Shown here in pieces: positions 1-7,368 of a stretch of 20,955 bases of DNA (position 1 is its first letter; every line of letters starts with the position of its first letter). Origin of the DNA: an uncultured Lachnospiraceae bacterium (GTDB lineage: Bacteria > Bacillota > Clostridia > Lachnospirales > Lachnospiraceae); contig URRW01000038.1 of the NCBI GenBank assembly GCA_900550285.1, positions 1-20,955 on the forward strand. Direction: 5' to 3'. Under the pieces are notes generated by a model. That model saw only the letters and a program-made list of their open reading frames with translations. It had not been told where the DNA came from and ran no database searches. The position numbers and the translations under genes are program-made.

Positions 1-1849
1 GTGGTGGAAGGTTTGTGATTGCAAGCAATGTCTTTCCTACTAAGAATTCTGGCTCGTAATAATCGTGAATTCCGCTTAAAATCACACGATCCACGCCACT
101 TCCGTCGTCTAATACGAACTTCAGAAGCTTTTTAGATTTTGGAACTGCTTCACATTCTTTAACCTTTACAGCACGGAAATCTGACTTACTGAATGTATCG
201 AAATCAACCATATCTTCGAATAATGGTTCTACTTCTACATTAGAGAAATCGATCTCAACCTTCGCTGGTGCAGCTGTTTCTTCTACTGGAACAACTACTT
301 TTGCAGCTACTGGAGTTGTCTGTGCAGCATTGTTAGCTTCGTTCTTAGCAGCTCCCTGCGACTTCATTGTCGGGAACAGCAGCACGTCCCTGATCGCGGG
401 GGAATTGGTCAAAAGCATTACCATACGGTCGATGCCAAAGCCGATACCGCCCGTCGGAGGCATGCCGATCTCCAATGCGTTCATGAAATCCTCGTCCGTC
501 GTGTTCGCCTCTTCATCGCCCTGGGAAAGCAGCTCCTCCTGTGCCTTGAAGCGCGCGCGCTGGTCGATCGGATCGTTTAATTCGGAGTAGGCGTTCGCCA
601 TCTCCCAGCCGTTCATAAACAGCTCAAAACGCTCTACATAGTCGGGATCCTCGGGCTTTCTCTTTGTCAGCGGGGAAATCTCCACCGGATGGTCCATAAC
701 AAAGGTAGGCTGGATCATATGGGGTTCTGCGTATTCCTCAAAGAACAGGCTTAAGATGTCGCCCTTTTTGTGGCGGTCCTCAAACTCGATATGATGCTCC
801 TTCGCGATCGCTTTTGCCTCTTCGTCGGAATGGATCTCGTTGAAATCCACGCCCGCATATTTTTTAACCGCATCCAGCATGGTAATGCGCTCGAACGGCT
901 TGCCCAGATCGATCGTATGCTCGCCGTAAGTGATCTCTGTCGTGCCAAGCACCTCCTGCGCCACAAAACGGTACAGATTCTCGGACAGATCCATCATGCC
1001 GTGATAATCTGTGTATGCCTGATAAAGCTCCATCAGCGTAAACTCGGGATTGTGTCTCGTATCCACGCCCTCGTTGCGGAATACGCGGCCGATCTCGTAA
1101 ACGCGCTCCATGCCGCCTACGATCAGGCGCTTCAGATAAAGCTCCAAGGAAATGCGCAGCTTTACATCCTCATCCAGCGCATTGTAATGGGTTTCAAAGG
1201 GACGCGCCGCAGCGCCGCCCGCATTTGCAACGAGCATCGGCGTCTCCACCTCCATAAAGCCCTGTCCGTCCAGATAGCGGCGGACGGCGCTGATGATGCG
1301 GGAACGCTTGATGAACGTATCCTTTACGTCCTGATTCATGATCAGATCCACATAACGCTGACGGTAACGAAGATCCGTATTGGTCAGGCCGTGATACTTC
1401 TCCGGAAGCACCTGCAGGCTCTTGGAAAGCAGTACCACCTCAGCCGCATGGACGGAGATCTCGCCTGTCTTTGTGGTAAACACCTCACCCTTTACGCCGA
1501 CAATGTCGCCCACGTCATATTTTTTGAAATCCGCATAGGGCTCCTCGCCGATGCTGTCCCTTGCCACATAAACCTGAATGCTGCCCTTTAAATCCTGAAT
1601 GTTGCAGAAAGACGCCTTACCCATCACGCGCTTGAACATGATCCTGCCCGCAATGCTGACGGTCTTTCCTTCCAGCTCCTCAAATTTCTCACGCACGTCT
1701 GCGCTGTGCGCGGTCACGTCATATTTTACATGTACGAAAGGGTCTTTGCCTGCCTCCTGCAGAGCCGCCAGCTTTTCCCTTCTTACCTTTAAAATCTGAT
1801 TCAGATCCTGCTGCTGATCCTTTGTGTTCTTGTTCTGTGCGTCTGCCAC
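1..1849 (-). CDS. lysS: Lysyl-tRNA synthetase (class II) with C-terminal tRNA-binding domain, 3' end cut by window
   Basis: Charges tRNA-Lys with lysine in the cytoplasm. The frame is open from a GTG at 1849 to base 1 (616 codons, no stop yet). I chose the GTG because AAAAGGAG lies 8 nt upstream. An N-terminal OB-fold anticodon-binding region (about residues 55-150) precedes the class II core: motif 2 reads FRNEGVDTRHNPEF near residue 257 and motif 3 reads GIGFGIDRMVML near 474. The ordinary LysS end (SPAIRDVLLFPTMK) comes at about residue 496. An Ala/Val/Pro-rich linker follows, then from about residue 540 a domain matching Trbp111/MetG C-terminal tRNA-binding domains (FRAVKVKECEAVPKSKKLL, then ILSGIHDYYEPE and ITNLPP). 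The DNA under the linker and extra domain is much AT-richer than the core. The gene follows greA by 90 nt and is probably the last gene of the argF-lysS run. Confidence 0.96.
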   Translation of the reverse strand, partial: MADAQNKNTKDQQQDLNQILKVRREKLAALQEAGKDPFVHVKYDVTAHSADVREKFEELEGKTVSIAGRIMFKRVMGKASFCNIQDLKGSIQVYVARDSIGEEPYADFKKYDVGDIVGVKGEVFTTKTGEISVHAAEVVLLSKSLQVLPEKYHGLTNTDLRYRQRYVDLIMNQDVKDTFIKRSRIISAVRRYLDGQGFMEVETPMLVANAGGAAARPFETHYNALDEDVKLRISLELYLKRLIVGGMERVYEIGRVFRNEGVDTRHNPEFTLMELYQAYTDYHGMMDLSENLYRFVAQEVLGTTEITYGEHTIDLGKPFERITMLDAVKKYAGVDFNEIHSDEEAKAIAKEHHIEFEDRHKKGDILSLFFEEYAEPHMIQPTFVMDHPVEISPLTKRKPEDPDYVERFELFMNGWEMANAYSELNDPIDQRARFKAQEELLSQGDEEANTTDEDFMNALEIGMPPTGGIGFGIDRMVMLLTNSPAIRDVLLFPTMKSQGAAKNEANNAAQTTPVAAKVVVPVEETAAPAKVEIDFSNVEVEPLFEDMVDFDTFSKSDFRAVKVKECEAVPKSKKLLKFVLDDGSGVDRVILSGIHDYYEPEFLVGKTLLAITNLPP

Positions 1850-1939
1850 TTTTTTCGCTCCTTTTCCTTTGCCGCGCGTCCTGCTTCCTGCCAGGCAGCT
1901 GCCCGCCTTAACGTACCGCTTTCCGCTTCCGGCTCTTCC

Positions 1940-2419
1940 TTAGTTGGACCGCTCGATCTCCAGTACCTTGTATCTGATCACGCCGTCCTGTGTCTCAACC
2001 TCCACAACATCGCCGATCCTTGCGCCCATCAGCGCCTTGCCTACGGGAGACTCGTTGGAGATCTTGCCCTTTAAGCTGTTTGCCTCTGTAGAACCTACGA
2101 TCTTGTAGTCCAGCTCTTCGTCATATTCCAGATCCAGGATCTTTACCTTACATCCGATATTGATGCGGTCTAAATCCACCTCGTCCTCTACAACGACCTC
2201 GGCGTTTTTCAGGATCTTTTCCAGCTCCTCGATCCTCGCCTCAATGTCGCGCTGTTCGTCCTTTGCCGCATCGTACTCTGCGTTCTCGGAAAGGTCGCCC
2301 TGCTCTCTTGCCTCTTTGATCTTCTGCGCCACTTCCTGACGCTTCACAACCTTCAGGTTGTGCAGTTCATCTTCATATTTACGAAGTCCCTCATAGGTAA
2401 GGATATTTTTCTTTTCCAT
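1940..2419 (-). CDS. greA: Transcription elongation factor GreA
   Basis: Binds the RNA polymerase secondary channel and stimulates cleavage of backtracked transcripts. The length, 159 aa, is usual for the family. An N-terminal antiparallel coiled coil (about residues 8-75) carries the tip motif GDLSENAEYD, with the acidic tip residues near D42 and E45. The C-terminal FKBP-like domain (about 80-158) contains NESPVGKALMGARIGD, typical of GreA. GAGGG lies 8 nt before the ATG. It sits 90 nt upstream of lysS; a greA-lysS pair is common in Firmicutes. A hairpin with a T run lies immediately upstream, so read-through from the operon may be reduced here. I see no separate promoter. Confidence 0.97.
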   Translation of the reverse strand: MEKKNILTYEGLRKYEDELHNLKVVKRQEVAQKIKEAREQGDLSENAEYDAAKDEQRDIEARIEELEKILKNAEVVVEDEVDLDRINIGCKVKILDLEYDEELDYKIVGSTEANSLKGKISNESPVGKALMGARIGDVVEVETQDGVIRYKVLEIERSN

Positions 2420-2440
2420 GGTCTTGCCCTCTTAGCCTCC

Positions 2441-2478
2441 AAAAAATCTCAGGCGCAGGCTCGTCTGCACCTGCGCCC
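2441..2478 (-). terminator. Hairpin between the unknown 238-aa gene and greA, possible partial terminator
   Basis: GGCGCAGG (2452-2459) pairs perfectly with CCTGCGCC (2470-2477), giving an 8-bp GC stem with a 10-nt loop. In the minus direction four bases separate the stem from six Ts (2446-2441), and the greA ribosome binding site follows directly. It begins 18 nt after the stop of the upstream gene. The gap between stem and T run is longer than ideal, so it may attenuate rather than stop transcription. Confidence 0.5.
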
Positions 2479-2495
2479 TGTCCGTTTTTTACCGA

Positions 2496-3212
2496 TCAAA
2501 TCGCATTATACCTTGCTTTGAAAGCAGTGTCAAGGTAATTGCGGGCGGATATATAGGAAATATCCGTTCTTTTTTCGACAATCAGCCGCTTTTTTGACGG
2601 GTCGGACGTCAGATCCAGATACAGGCATCCAAAAGCCATCTGCCGCACCGGAGGACGCGCATTTCTGCGAAGCTCCACCACCGTCGTGCGGCGTCCGTCC
2701 GTCTCCGGCATTTCTGCCCCGAACCCGGTCAAAAGCCCGCTTTCCTCATAGATCCTTTCCACCAGTCCTTCCATATAAAAAGCGTTTTCCTCCCCGATCA
2801 GATACAGGCCGTTTAATCCGCCGAACACTTCCTCCACAAAATCCTCCTGCCAGCGCTGCCCCTCGTTTCCGGTCAGCAGGATCAGATTTTCCCGGAAAGG
2901 CTGCTGCCGCCACACATATGCCGCCAGAAGCGCATCCGGCACAGGCTGTCTGAAATCCTTCCACAAACGGTCCAGCTCCGGCGCTATCCACAGCTGTGCC
3001 GAAGCGTCGCCGCTGATCTCATCCTTTAGCCGTTCCAGCCTCTTCCTCCCCCAAAAGGCGTCGATCCCTCCGCCCTTTTCCCGGAAAAAAGAGGGCGGAA
3101 TCCGATATAACTCCACCCTTCTTTCCTGCCAGACAAACCGCTCCGTCAAAATCCGCTGCCGCCTGTCCCCGTATTCTCTTTCCTCTGCCATAAAATAAAC
3201 GATGTCCTTCAT
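2496..3212 (-). CDS. Unknown 238-aa protein in the dusB-greA interval
   Basis: I do not recognise a characterised family. The protein is soluble-looking, with no signal peptide or membrane segment, and rich in Arg, Glu and aromatic residues. The middle (about 105-155) looks like an alternating strand/helix fold (ENLILLTGNEG, then LNGLYLIGEENAFYMEGLV). The C-terminus is distinctive: YLDLTSDPSKKRLIVEKRTD followed by SYISARNYLDTAFKARYNAI, suggesting a conserved tail. No strong ribosome binding site precedes the ATG at 3212; a second ATG at 3191 is an alternative. It sits 29 nt after dusB in a run of housekeeping genes and is followed by a hairpin before greA. The open frame, codon use like its neighbours and tight spacing support a real gene. 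The function is unknown. Confidence 0.85.
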   Translation of the reverse strand: MKDIVYFMAEEREYGDRRQRILTERFVWQERRVELYRIPPSFFREKGGGIDAFWGRKRLERLKDEISGDASAQLWIAPELDRLWKDFRQPVPDALLAAYVWRQQPFRENLILLTGNEGQRWQEDFVEEVFGGLNGLYLIGEENAFYMEGLVERIYEESGLLTGFGAEMPETDGRRTTVVELRRNARPPVRQMAFGCLYLDLTSDPSKKRLIVEKRTDISYISARNYLDTAFKARYNAI

Positions 3213-3241
3213 GCCATCAGTCTATGCAGACGCCGGCTGAT

Positions 3242-4225
3242 TCATTCCTCCAAAAGCAGCCGGTGCATTCCCTCCAGCAGCCCGTCCATCGTTTCTATGC
3301 TGTTGATCTGCCTGCGCAGCGCCGCCGCATGGGGAAGCCCCGTCGTATACCATGCCAGATGCTTGCGCATCTCGCGCACCGTGATATATTCCCCTTTGTA
3401 CTGCGCCGCAAGCTGCGCATGGCGCGCGATCATATCGTAAAGCTCCTGCCTCGTGGGGCGCGGCGGGATTTCCCTTCCTTCCAGCGCCGCTGTAACCTCC
3501 CGGAAAACCCACGGATTTCCCTGCGCGCCCCTGCCGATCATCACGCCGTCGCAGCCCGTTTTTTTTAGAAGCCGCAGCGCGCTTTCGCCGTCCGTGATGT
3601 CGCCGTTTCCGATCACCGGTATTTTTACCGCCGCCTTGACCTGCGCGATAATGTCCCAGTCCGCCTGCCCGGAATAATACTGCTCCCGCGTCCTGCCGTG
3701 CACCGCCACCGCCGCCGCACCCGACTCCTGCAGGATATGCGCCATCTCCACCGCATTCACATGATCGTCGTCAAATCCCTTCCGGATCTTGACGGTCAGC
3801 GGCTTTTGGATCGCCTTCGCCGTCTTTTCCACGATCCTTCCCGCCAAAAGCGGATCCTTCATCAGGGCGCTTCCCTCGCCGTTATTTACAACCTTTGGCA
3901 CGGGACATCCCATATTTAAGTCCAGCACCGCAAAGGGGCGCTCTTCAATGCGCTTTGCCATCTCGCTGACGATGTCCGGATCAGAGCCGAAAAGCTGCAG
4001 CGATACCGCGCCTTCCTCCGGATGGATCTGCAAAAGCTCCTCCGTATTTTTATTTCCATATAAAATTGCCTTCGCGCTGACCATTTCCGAACACACAAGC
4101 CCTGCGCCCTGCTCATGGCACAAAAGCCGGAACGCAATGTCGCTCACCCCCGCCATCGGCGCAAGGATTACCTGATTCGGAAGCTCCACATTCCCGATCG
4201 TAAGCTTTTTCATCTCAGTCCTCAT
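3242..4225 (-). CDS. dusB: tRNA-dihydrouridine synthase, DusB family
   Basis: A flavin (FMN)-dependent enzyme that reduces specific uridines in the tRNA D-loop region to dihydrouridine. It has a TIM-barrel of the usual length (327 aa). Family motifs are in order: LAPMAGVSD (21-29) for FMN binding, DLNMGCPVPKVV with catalytic Cys107, VKIRKGF, AVHGRTREQYYSG, PVIGNGDI and GVMIGRGAQGNPW. The last is the phosphate-binding segment, and the C-terminal helical domain follows it. The 5' end could be the ATG at 4225 or the in-frame ATG at 4213. A TGAGG sits 6 nt before the latter, which begins MKKLTIGNVEL and may be the true start. It starts 8 nt after coaX. Confidence 0.96.
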   Translation of the reverse strand: MRTEMKKLTIGNVELPNQVILAPMAGVSDIAFRLLCHEQGAGLVCSEMVSAKAILYGNKNTEELLQIHPEEGAVSLQLFGSDPDIVSEMAKRIEERPFAVLDLNMGCPVPKVVNNGEGSALMKDPLLAGRIVEKTAKAIQKPLTVKIRKGFDDDHVNAVEMAHILQESGAAAVAVHGRTREQYYSGQADWDIIAQVKAAVKIPVIGNGDITDGESALRLLKKTGCDGVMIGRGAQGNPWVFREVTAALEGREIPPRPTRQELYDMIARHAQLAAQYKGEYITVREMRKHLAWYTTGLPHAAALRRQINSIETMDGLLEGMHRLLLEE

Positions 4226-4233
4226 ACCGGGCG

Positions 4234-5004
4234 TTACCTGCTGTTTTTCTCATATAAAATGCGCAGTCCTTCCAGCGTGAGCGCGCTGTCGTAAACGTCG
4301 ATCACATCCGTCTCGTCGGAAATGATCCTGCCCAGCCCTCCGGTCGCGACCACCTTCAGATCCGTCAGCCCGGTTTCCTTTTTTACCTGATTGACGATAT
4401 ATTCGGTCTGACCGATCTGCCCGTAAACAAGCCCCGCCTGCATACTAGAAATCGTCTCCCGCGCAAGGATCGAAGCGGGCTTTTTGATCTCCACCTCCGG
4501 CAGGCGCGCCGTATCCTCCCACAGCGCCTTTGCAGAAATGCGGATTCCCGGCGCAGTGATCCCCACGCCGAAGCATCCATCCTCCGTTACCAGATCATAG
4601 GTCGTCGCCGTGCCGAAATCCAACACGAGCACGGGGCCGCCGTATTTTTCATAGGCTGCCACCACGTCTACGATTCGGTCGGGGCCGATCTCCTTGGGAT
4701 TCTCGGAGGTGATCTTAATGCCTGTCCGGATGCCGTTTCCGACGATCAGCGGCTCGGTCTTTAAATAGCGCTTCACAGCGCCCGTCAGCGCGTGCATGAC
4801 CTTCGGCACGACGCTGGCGATGATCGCGCCGCCAAGCTTTGCCGGGTCGATCTCATTATTGTGCAGCATCGCCATAATGTCGATGCCGTACTCATCCGAA
4901 GTGCGCTCCATATTGGAAGACATGCGGAAGGTCGTCACAAGCTCTGTGCCCTCGTACACGCCATATGTGATATTTGTATTTCCTACGTCAATTACAAGAA
5001 TCAT
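4234..5004 (-). CDS. coaX: Type III pantothenate kinase
   Basis: Catalyses the first step of coenzyme A synthesis, ATP-dependent phosphorylation of pantothenate. It belongs to the ASKHA-fold type III class, which is distinct from CoaA. The length, 256 aa, is normal. The phosphate motif DVGNTN is at residues 6-11, the pantothenate-binding GPDR at 107-110, DFGTATTYD at 129-137 carries the conserved catalytic Asp, and VVATGGLGR lies near the C-terminus. GGAGG precedes the ATG. The start overlaps the stop of the upstream small gene as ATGA (5001-5004), so translation is probably coupled. CoaX sits next to birA and dusB, an order also seen in other Firmicutes. Confidence 0.97.
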   Translation of the reverse strand: MILVIDVGNTNITYGVYEGTELVTTFRMSSNMERTSDEYGIDIMAMLHNNEIDPAKLGGAIIASVVPKVMHALTGAVKRYLKTEPLIVGNGIRTGIKITSENPKEIGPDRIVDVVAAYEKYGGPVLVLDFGTATTYDLVTEDGCFGVGITAPGIRISAKALWEDTARLPEVEIKKPASILARETISSMQAGLVYGQIGQTEYIVNQVKKETGLTDLKVVATGGLGRIISDETDVIDVYDSALTLEGLRILYEKNSR

Positions 5005-5372
5005 TGTTCTTCTTCCTCCAAAAGTGCCGACAGATCCTCTCCCAGAATAAAAATCCTGTAATACAGCGTCAGCGATTCCAAAAGCTCCTGACGGTTTCTT
5101 TTGATCTCCGCGATCAGCAGCCCGCTGGAAATTTCATCATACAAAAGATCGTCGTCCGCCGCGTCCGTCTCAAACGCCAGCGTGCCGTCCGGCTCGAACA
5201 CGATCGAAAAAACGCCGCCCACTTCCTTCGTAAACAGCACGCTGATAATATGCAGTTCATCCTGTACGGACTGCGGGATCTTTTTGAATTTTTCATTAAA
5301 ATAATATTTCTGCTCATAGGCGTTTGCCGCACAGAGCACGATTTTTTCTCCCTGATTGGGTGTTTCAGACAT
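5001..5372 (-). CDS. Small acidic conserved protein between birA and coaX (unknown function)
   Basis: A 123-aa acidic protein with no membrane segment or signal. It looks like a short alpha/beta domain: a strand-rich middle (FSIVFEPDGTLAFETDAADDD) is followed by a helical C-terminus (LIAEIKRNRQELLESLTLYY) and an all-acidic tail. From memory it resembles a Lachnospiraceae family annotated as DUF6145, but I cannot confirm this. It overlaps the birA end by 8 nt and the coaX start by 4 nt, so all three are probably translationally coupled. GAGAGG lies upstream of the ATG. The strict overlap on both sides is good evidence that it is a real, conserved member of the operon. Confidence 0.88.
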   Translation of the reverse strand: MSETPNQGEKIVLCAANAYEQKYYFNEKFKKIPQSVQDELHIISVLFTKEVGGVFSIVFEPDGTLAFETDAADDDLLYDEISSGLLIAEIKRNRQELLESLTLYYRIFILGEDLSALLEEEEQ

Positions 5373-6267
5373 AACCGTATATTCCTCTCACCGATACTTC
5401 CCCGGCAAAAACCGCTTCCACCGCGCCGTCCTCCCGGCGCACGAGCAGTTCCCCGGTCTTTTGGATGCCGAGCGCAGTCCCCTTCCATGCGCCTTTCGGG
5501 TCAAGCACATCCACCTGCCTGCCCCGGTTTGCCAAAAGGGACTCATACTCCTTTTGAAGCCCGCCCAGATCCTCTGTTTTTAAAAAAATCTCATAATACT
5601 GGGAAAAGCGTTCCAGCACCTCTGCCAACAGCCGCTCCCTGTCAAGCGTCCGCCCCGTTTCCAGAAAAAGGGACGTCGCCCGCCAGGAAAGCTCCTCTGC
5701 AATCTGCGGCTGATTGACGTTGATGCCCGTTCCCACGACCACATAGTAGCCGCGTCCTCCCGCCGTTTCAGACGGAGACGCGTCAAAATACAGCTCCGTC
5801 AGGATGCCGCATATTTTTTTCCCACCGAGGACCACGTCGTTCGGCCATTTGATCTGCGCCTCCTGTCCCAGACTGCGGACGCTCTGCGCAACCGCAAGCG
5901 CCATCGGCAGCGTCAGCATATGCGCCTTTCCGCCGTCCATATCCGGGCGCAGAAGCACGCTGAAATAGAGGTTGCTGCCCGCGGGCGAAGCCCAGCTGCG
6001 CCCCCGCCTGCCCCTTCCGGCAGTCTGCTCCTCCGCCGTGATCACAAGCCCCTGCGGCGCTCCCGCCCGCGCTGCCATCCGGACAAGCGTATTGGTCGAA
6101 TCCACCGTTTCCCGGCAGTCTATCCTGTCAAACCGAAAGCCCGGCTGCGAAATCTCCCGGCAGTCCGCTCCCATTTCATCCGGCTGCGCTTTTACCCGCT
6201 TTTCGTCCAGCAGCGCTTTTATCTGTTTTTCATCCAGCAGCGCTTTTATCCGCTTTTCATCCAGCAT
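5365..6267 (-). CDS. birA: Biotin--[acetyl-CoA-carboxylase] ligase, monofunctional, with N-terminal 9-aa repeats
   Basis: Forms biotinyl-AMP and transfers biotin to a lysine of carboxylase or decarboxylase BCCP domains. The catalytic domain begins near residue 45. DSTNT (56-60) and GRGRRGR (84-90) form the biotinyl-AMP binding loop, KWPNDV starts at Lys140, and VGTGINVNQ and the C-terminal SH3-like domain follow. There is no winged-helix DNA-binding domain, so it should not act as the BirA repressor. Instead the first 30 residues are three near-identical 9-residue units (LDEKRIKAL type), highly charged and probably helical. The ATG at 6267 has GAGG 9 nt upstream and lies 3 nt after argF. The only later ATG before the domain (residue 32) has no ribosome binding site. 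Confidence 0.95.
   Translation of the reverse strand: MLDEKRIKALLDEKQIKALLDEKRVKAQPDEMGADCREISQPGFRFDRIDCRETVDSTNTLVRMAARAGAPQGLVITAEEQTAGRGRRGRSWASPAGSNLYFSVLLRPDMDGGKAHMLTLPMALAVAQSVRSLGQEAQIKWPNDVVLGGKKICGILTELYFDASPSETAGGRGYYVVVGTGINVNQPQIAEELSWRATSLFLETGRTLDRERLLAEVLERFSQYYEIFLKTEDLGGLQKEYESLLANRGRQVDVLDPKGAWKGTALGIQKTGELLVRREDGAVEAVFAGEVSVRGIYGYV
6186..6266 (-). repeat. 27-nt tandem repeat, 3 units, at the 5' end of birA
   Basis: Three head-to-tail units, 6186-6212, 6213-6239 and 6240-6266, each 27 nt and differing at a few positions. They encode the 9-residue motif L-D-E-K-(R/Q)-(I/V)-K-A-(L/Q). Because 27 is a multiple of three, gain or loss of a unit would keep the birA frame. Confidence 0.95.
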
Positions 6268-6270
6268 CGT

Positions 6271-7275
6271 TTACGCCTCTTCCGGATGCTTCCAGCCCAG
6301 CGTCGCCGCCATGACCGCCTTGATCGTGTGCATCCGGTTTTCCGCCTCATCGAATACGACGGAAGCCTCCGACTCGAACACCTCGTCCGTCACTTCCATC
6401 TCATAAATGCCGAAGCGCTCGCCGATCTCCCTGCCGATTCCCGTATTGCGGTCGTGGTAAGCGGGCAGACAGTGCATAAAGATCGCGTTCCCCGCATTCT
6501 GCATCACAGAACGGTTGACCTGATAAGGCATCAGATCCTCGATCCGCTCTCTCCACACCGCATCCGGCTCGCCCATGGAAACCCAGACGTCCGTGCAGAT
6601 CACGTCCGCGTCCTTCGTGCCTGCCTTCACGTCTTCCGTCAGCGTAATGCTGCCGCCGTTTTCCTTTGCGATCTCCATACACTGCTCCACAAGCGCCTTA
6701 TCCGGGAAATATCTGGAAGGCGCGCACGCCGTAAAGTGCATTCCCATCTTCGCGCACACGACCATATAGGAGTTGCCCATATTATAGCGGGCGTCGCCCA
6801 TATAAACGAGCTTCACGCCCCTGATCCTTCCCAGATGTTCCTTGATCGTCAAAAGATCCGCCAGCATCTGCGTCGGATGAAACTCATTGGTCAGACCGTT
6901 CCATACCGGCACACCGGCATATTTTGCCAGCTCCTCCACGATCTCCTGCCCAAAGCCCCGGTATTCGATCCCCTCGTACATTCTCCCGAGCACGCGCGCC
7001 GAATCGCGGATGCTCTCCTTTTTGCCGATCTGGGAACAGGACGGATCCAGATAGGTCGTCCCCATGCCCAGATCATGCGCCGCCACCTCAAAAGAGCTTC
7101 TCGTCCTTGTGCTCGTCTTTTCAAAAATGAGCGCCACATTTTTTCCGCGCAGCGTATCTACCAATACGCCCGCTTTTTTCAGGCGCTTCAGTTCAGCCGC
7201 AAGGTCTACCAGATATTCGATCTCCTCCGGCGTATAATCCAGCAATTTTAAAAAATGACGTCCTTTCAGATCCAT
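6271..7275 (-). CDS. argF: Ornithine carbamoyltransferase
   Basis: Condenses carbamoyl phosphate with ornithine to citrulline in arginine synthesis, or runs in reverse in arginine deiminase catabolism. The length, 334 aa, is typical. The carbamoyl-phosphate motif STRTR is at residues 55-59. FHPTQ follows near 132, DVWVSMGE near 232, and HCLPA at 268-272 carries the catalytic Cys. No other arginine gene is in the window, so anabolic (argF) versus catabolic (arcB) cannot be decided from context. AGGAGG lies about 11 nt before the ATG. A strong sigma-A promoter sits 58 nt upstream, making argF the first gene of the minus-strand housekeeping run. Confidence 0.96.
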   Translation of the reverse strand: MDLKGRHFLKLLDYTPEEIEYLVDLAAELKRLKKAGVLVDTLRGKNVALIFEKTSTRTRSSFEVAAHDLGMGTTYLDPSCSQIGKKESIRDSARVLGRMYEGIEYRGFGQEIVEELAKYAGVPVWNGLTNEFHPTQMLADLLTIKEHLGRIRGVKLVYMGDARYNMGNSYMVVCAKMGMHFTACAPSRYFPDKALVEQCMEIAKENGGSITLTEDVKAGTKDADVICTDVWVSMGEPDAVWRERIEDLMPYQVNRSVMQNAGNAIFMHCLPAYHDRNTGIGREIGERFGIYEMEVTDEVFESEASVVFDEAENRMHTIKAVMAATLGWKHPEEA

Positions 7276-7297
7276 GATTCCCCATACCTCCTGTCAT

Positions 7298-7357
7298 AAA
7301 AAAGTGTGCGCATAAAAAAGTGCCATACAGCCATTATACGGCGCACAGCACTTTTTT
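7298..7357 (-). terminator. Terminator region after the SPFH gene, overlapping the argF promoter
   Basis: AAAAAAGTGC (7314-7323) and GCACTTTTTT (7348-7357) form a perfect 10-bp inverted repeat with a 24-nt loop. An alternative 7-bp stem pairs 7305-7311 with 7341-7347 and is followed, in the minus direction, by six Ts (7303-7298). The two share sequence and are mutually exclusive. Both lie just after the SPFH stop, so they probably end the nfeD-SPFH transcript, although the loops are long. Confidence 0.5.
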
Positions 7358-7362
7358 GTAAA
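7333..7362 (-). promoter_or_regulatory. Sigma-A promoter of argF and the following operon
   Basis: On the minus strand, TTTACA (7362-7357), an 18-nt spacer and a perfect TATAAT (7338-7333). Transcription would start near 7326, leaving a leader of about 50 nt. The -10 box lies in the loop of a 10-bp inverted repeat (AAAAAAGTGC / GCACTTTTTT). No recognisable ARG box was seen. Confidence 0.75.
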
Positions 7363-7368
7363 TATTTT

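Noticed and set aside
770..1591. Long plus-strand open frame (273 aa) opposite lysS
   Set aside because: It lies entirely antisense to the conserved LysS core; its translation is His/Arg/Leu-rich with no family motif. GC-rich antisense artefact.
5920..7251. 443-aa plus-strand open frame opposite birA and argF
   Set aside because: Antisense to two clearly identified genes, extremely His/Arg-rich and without motifs. Frame 3 stays open because of the codon bias of the real genes.
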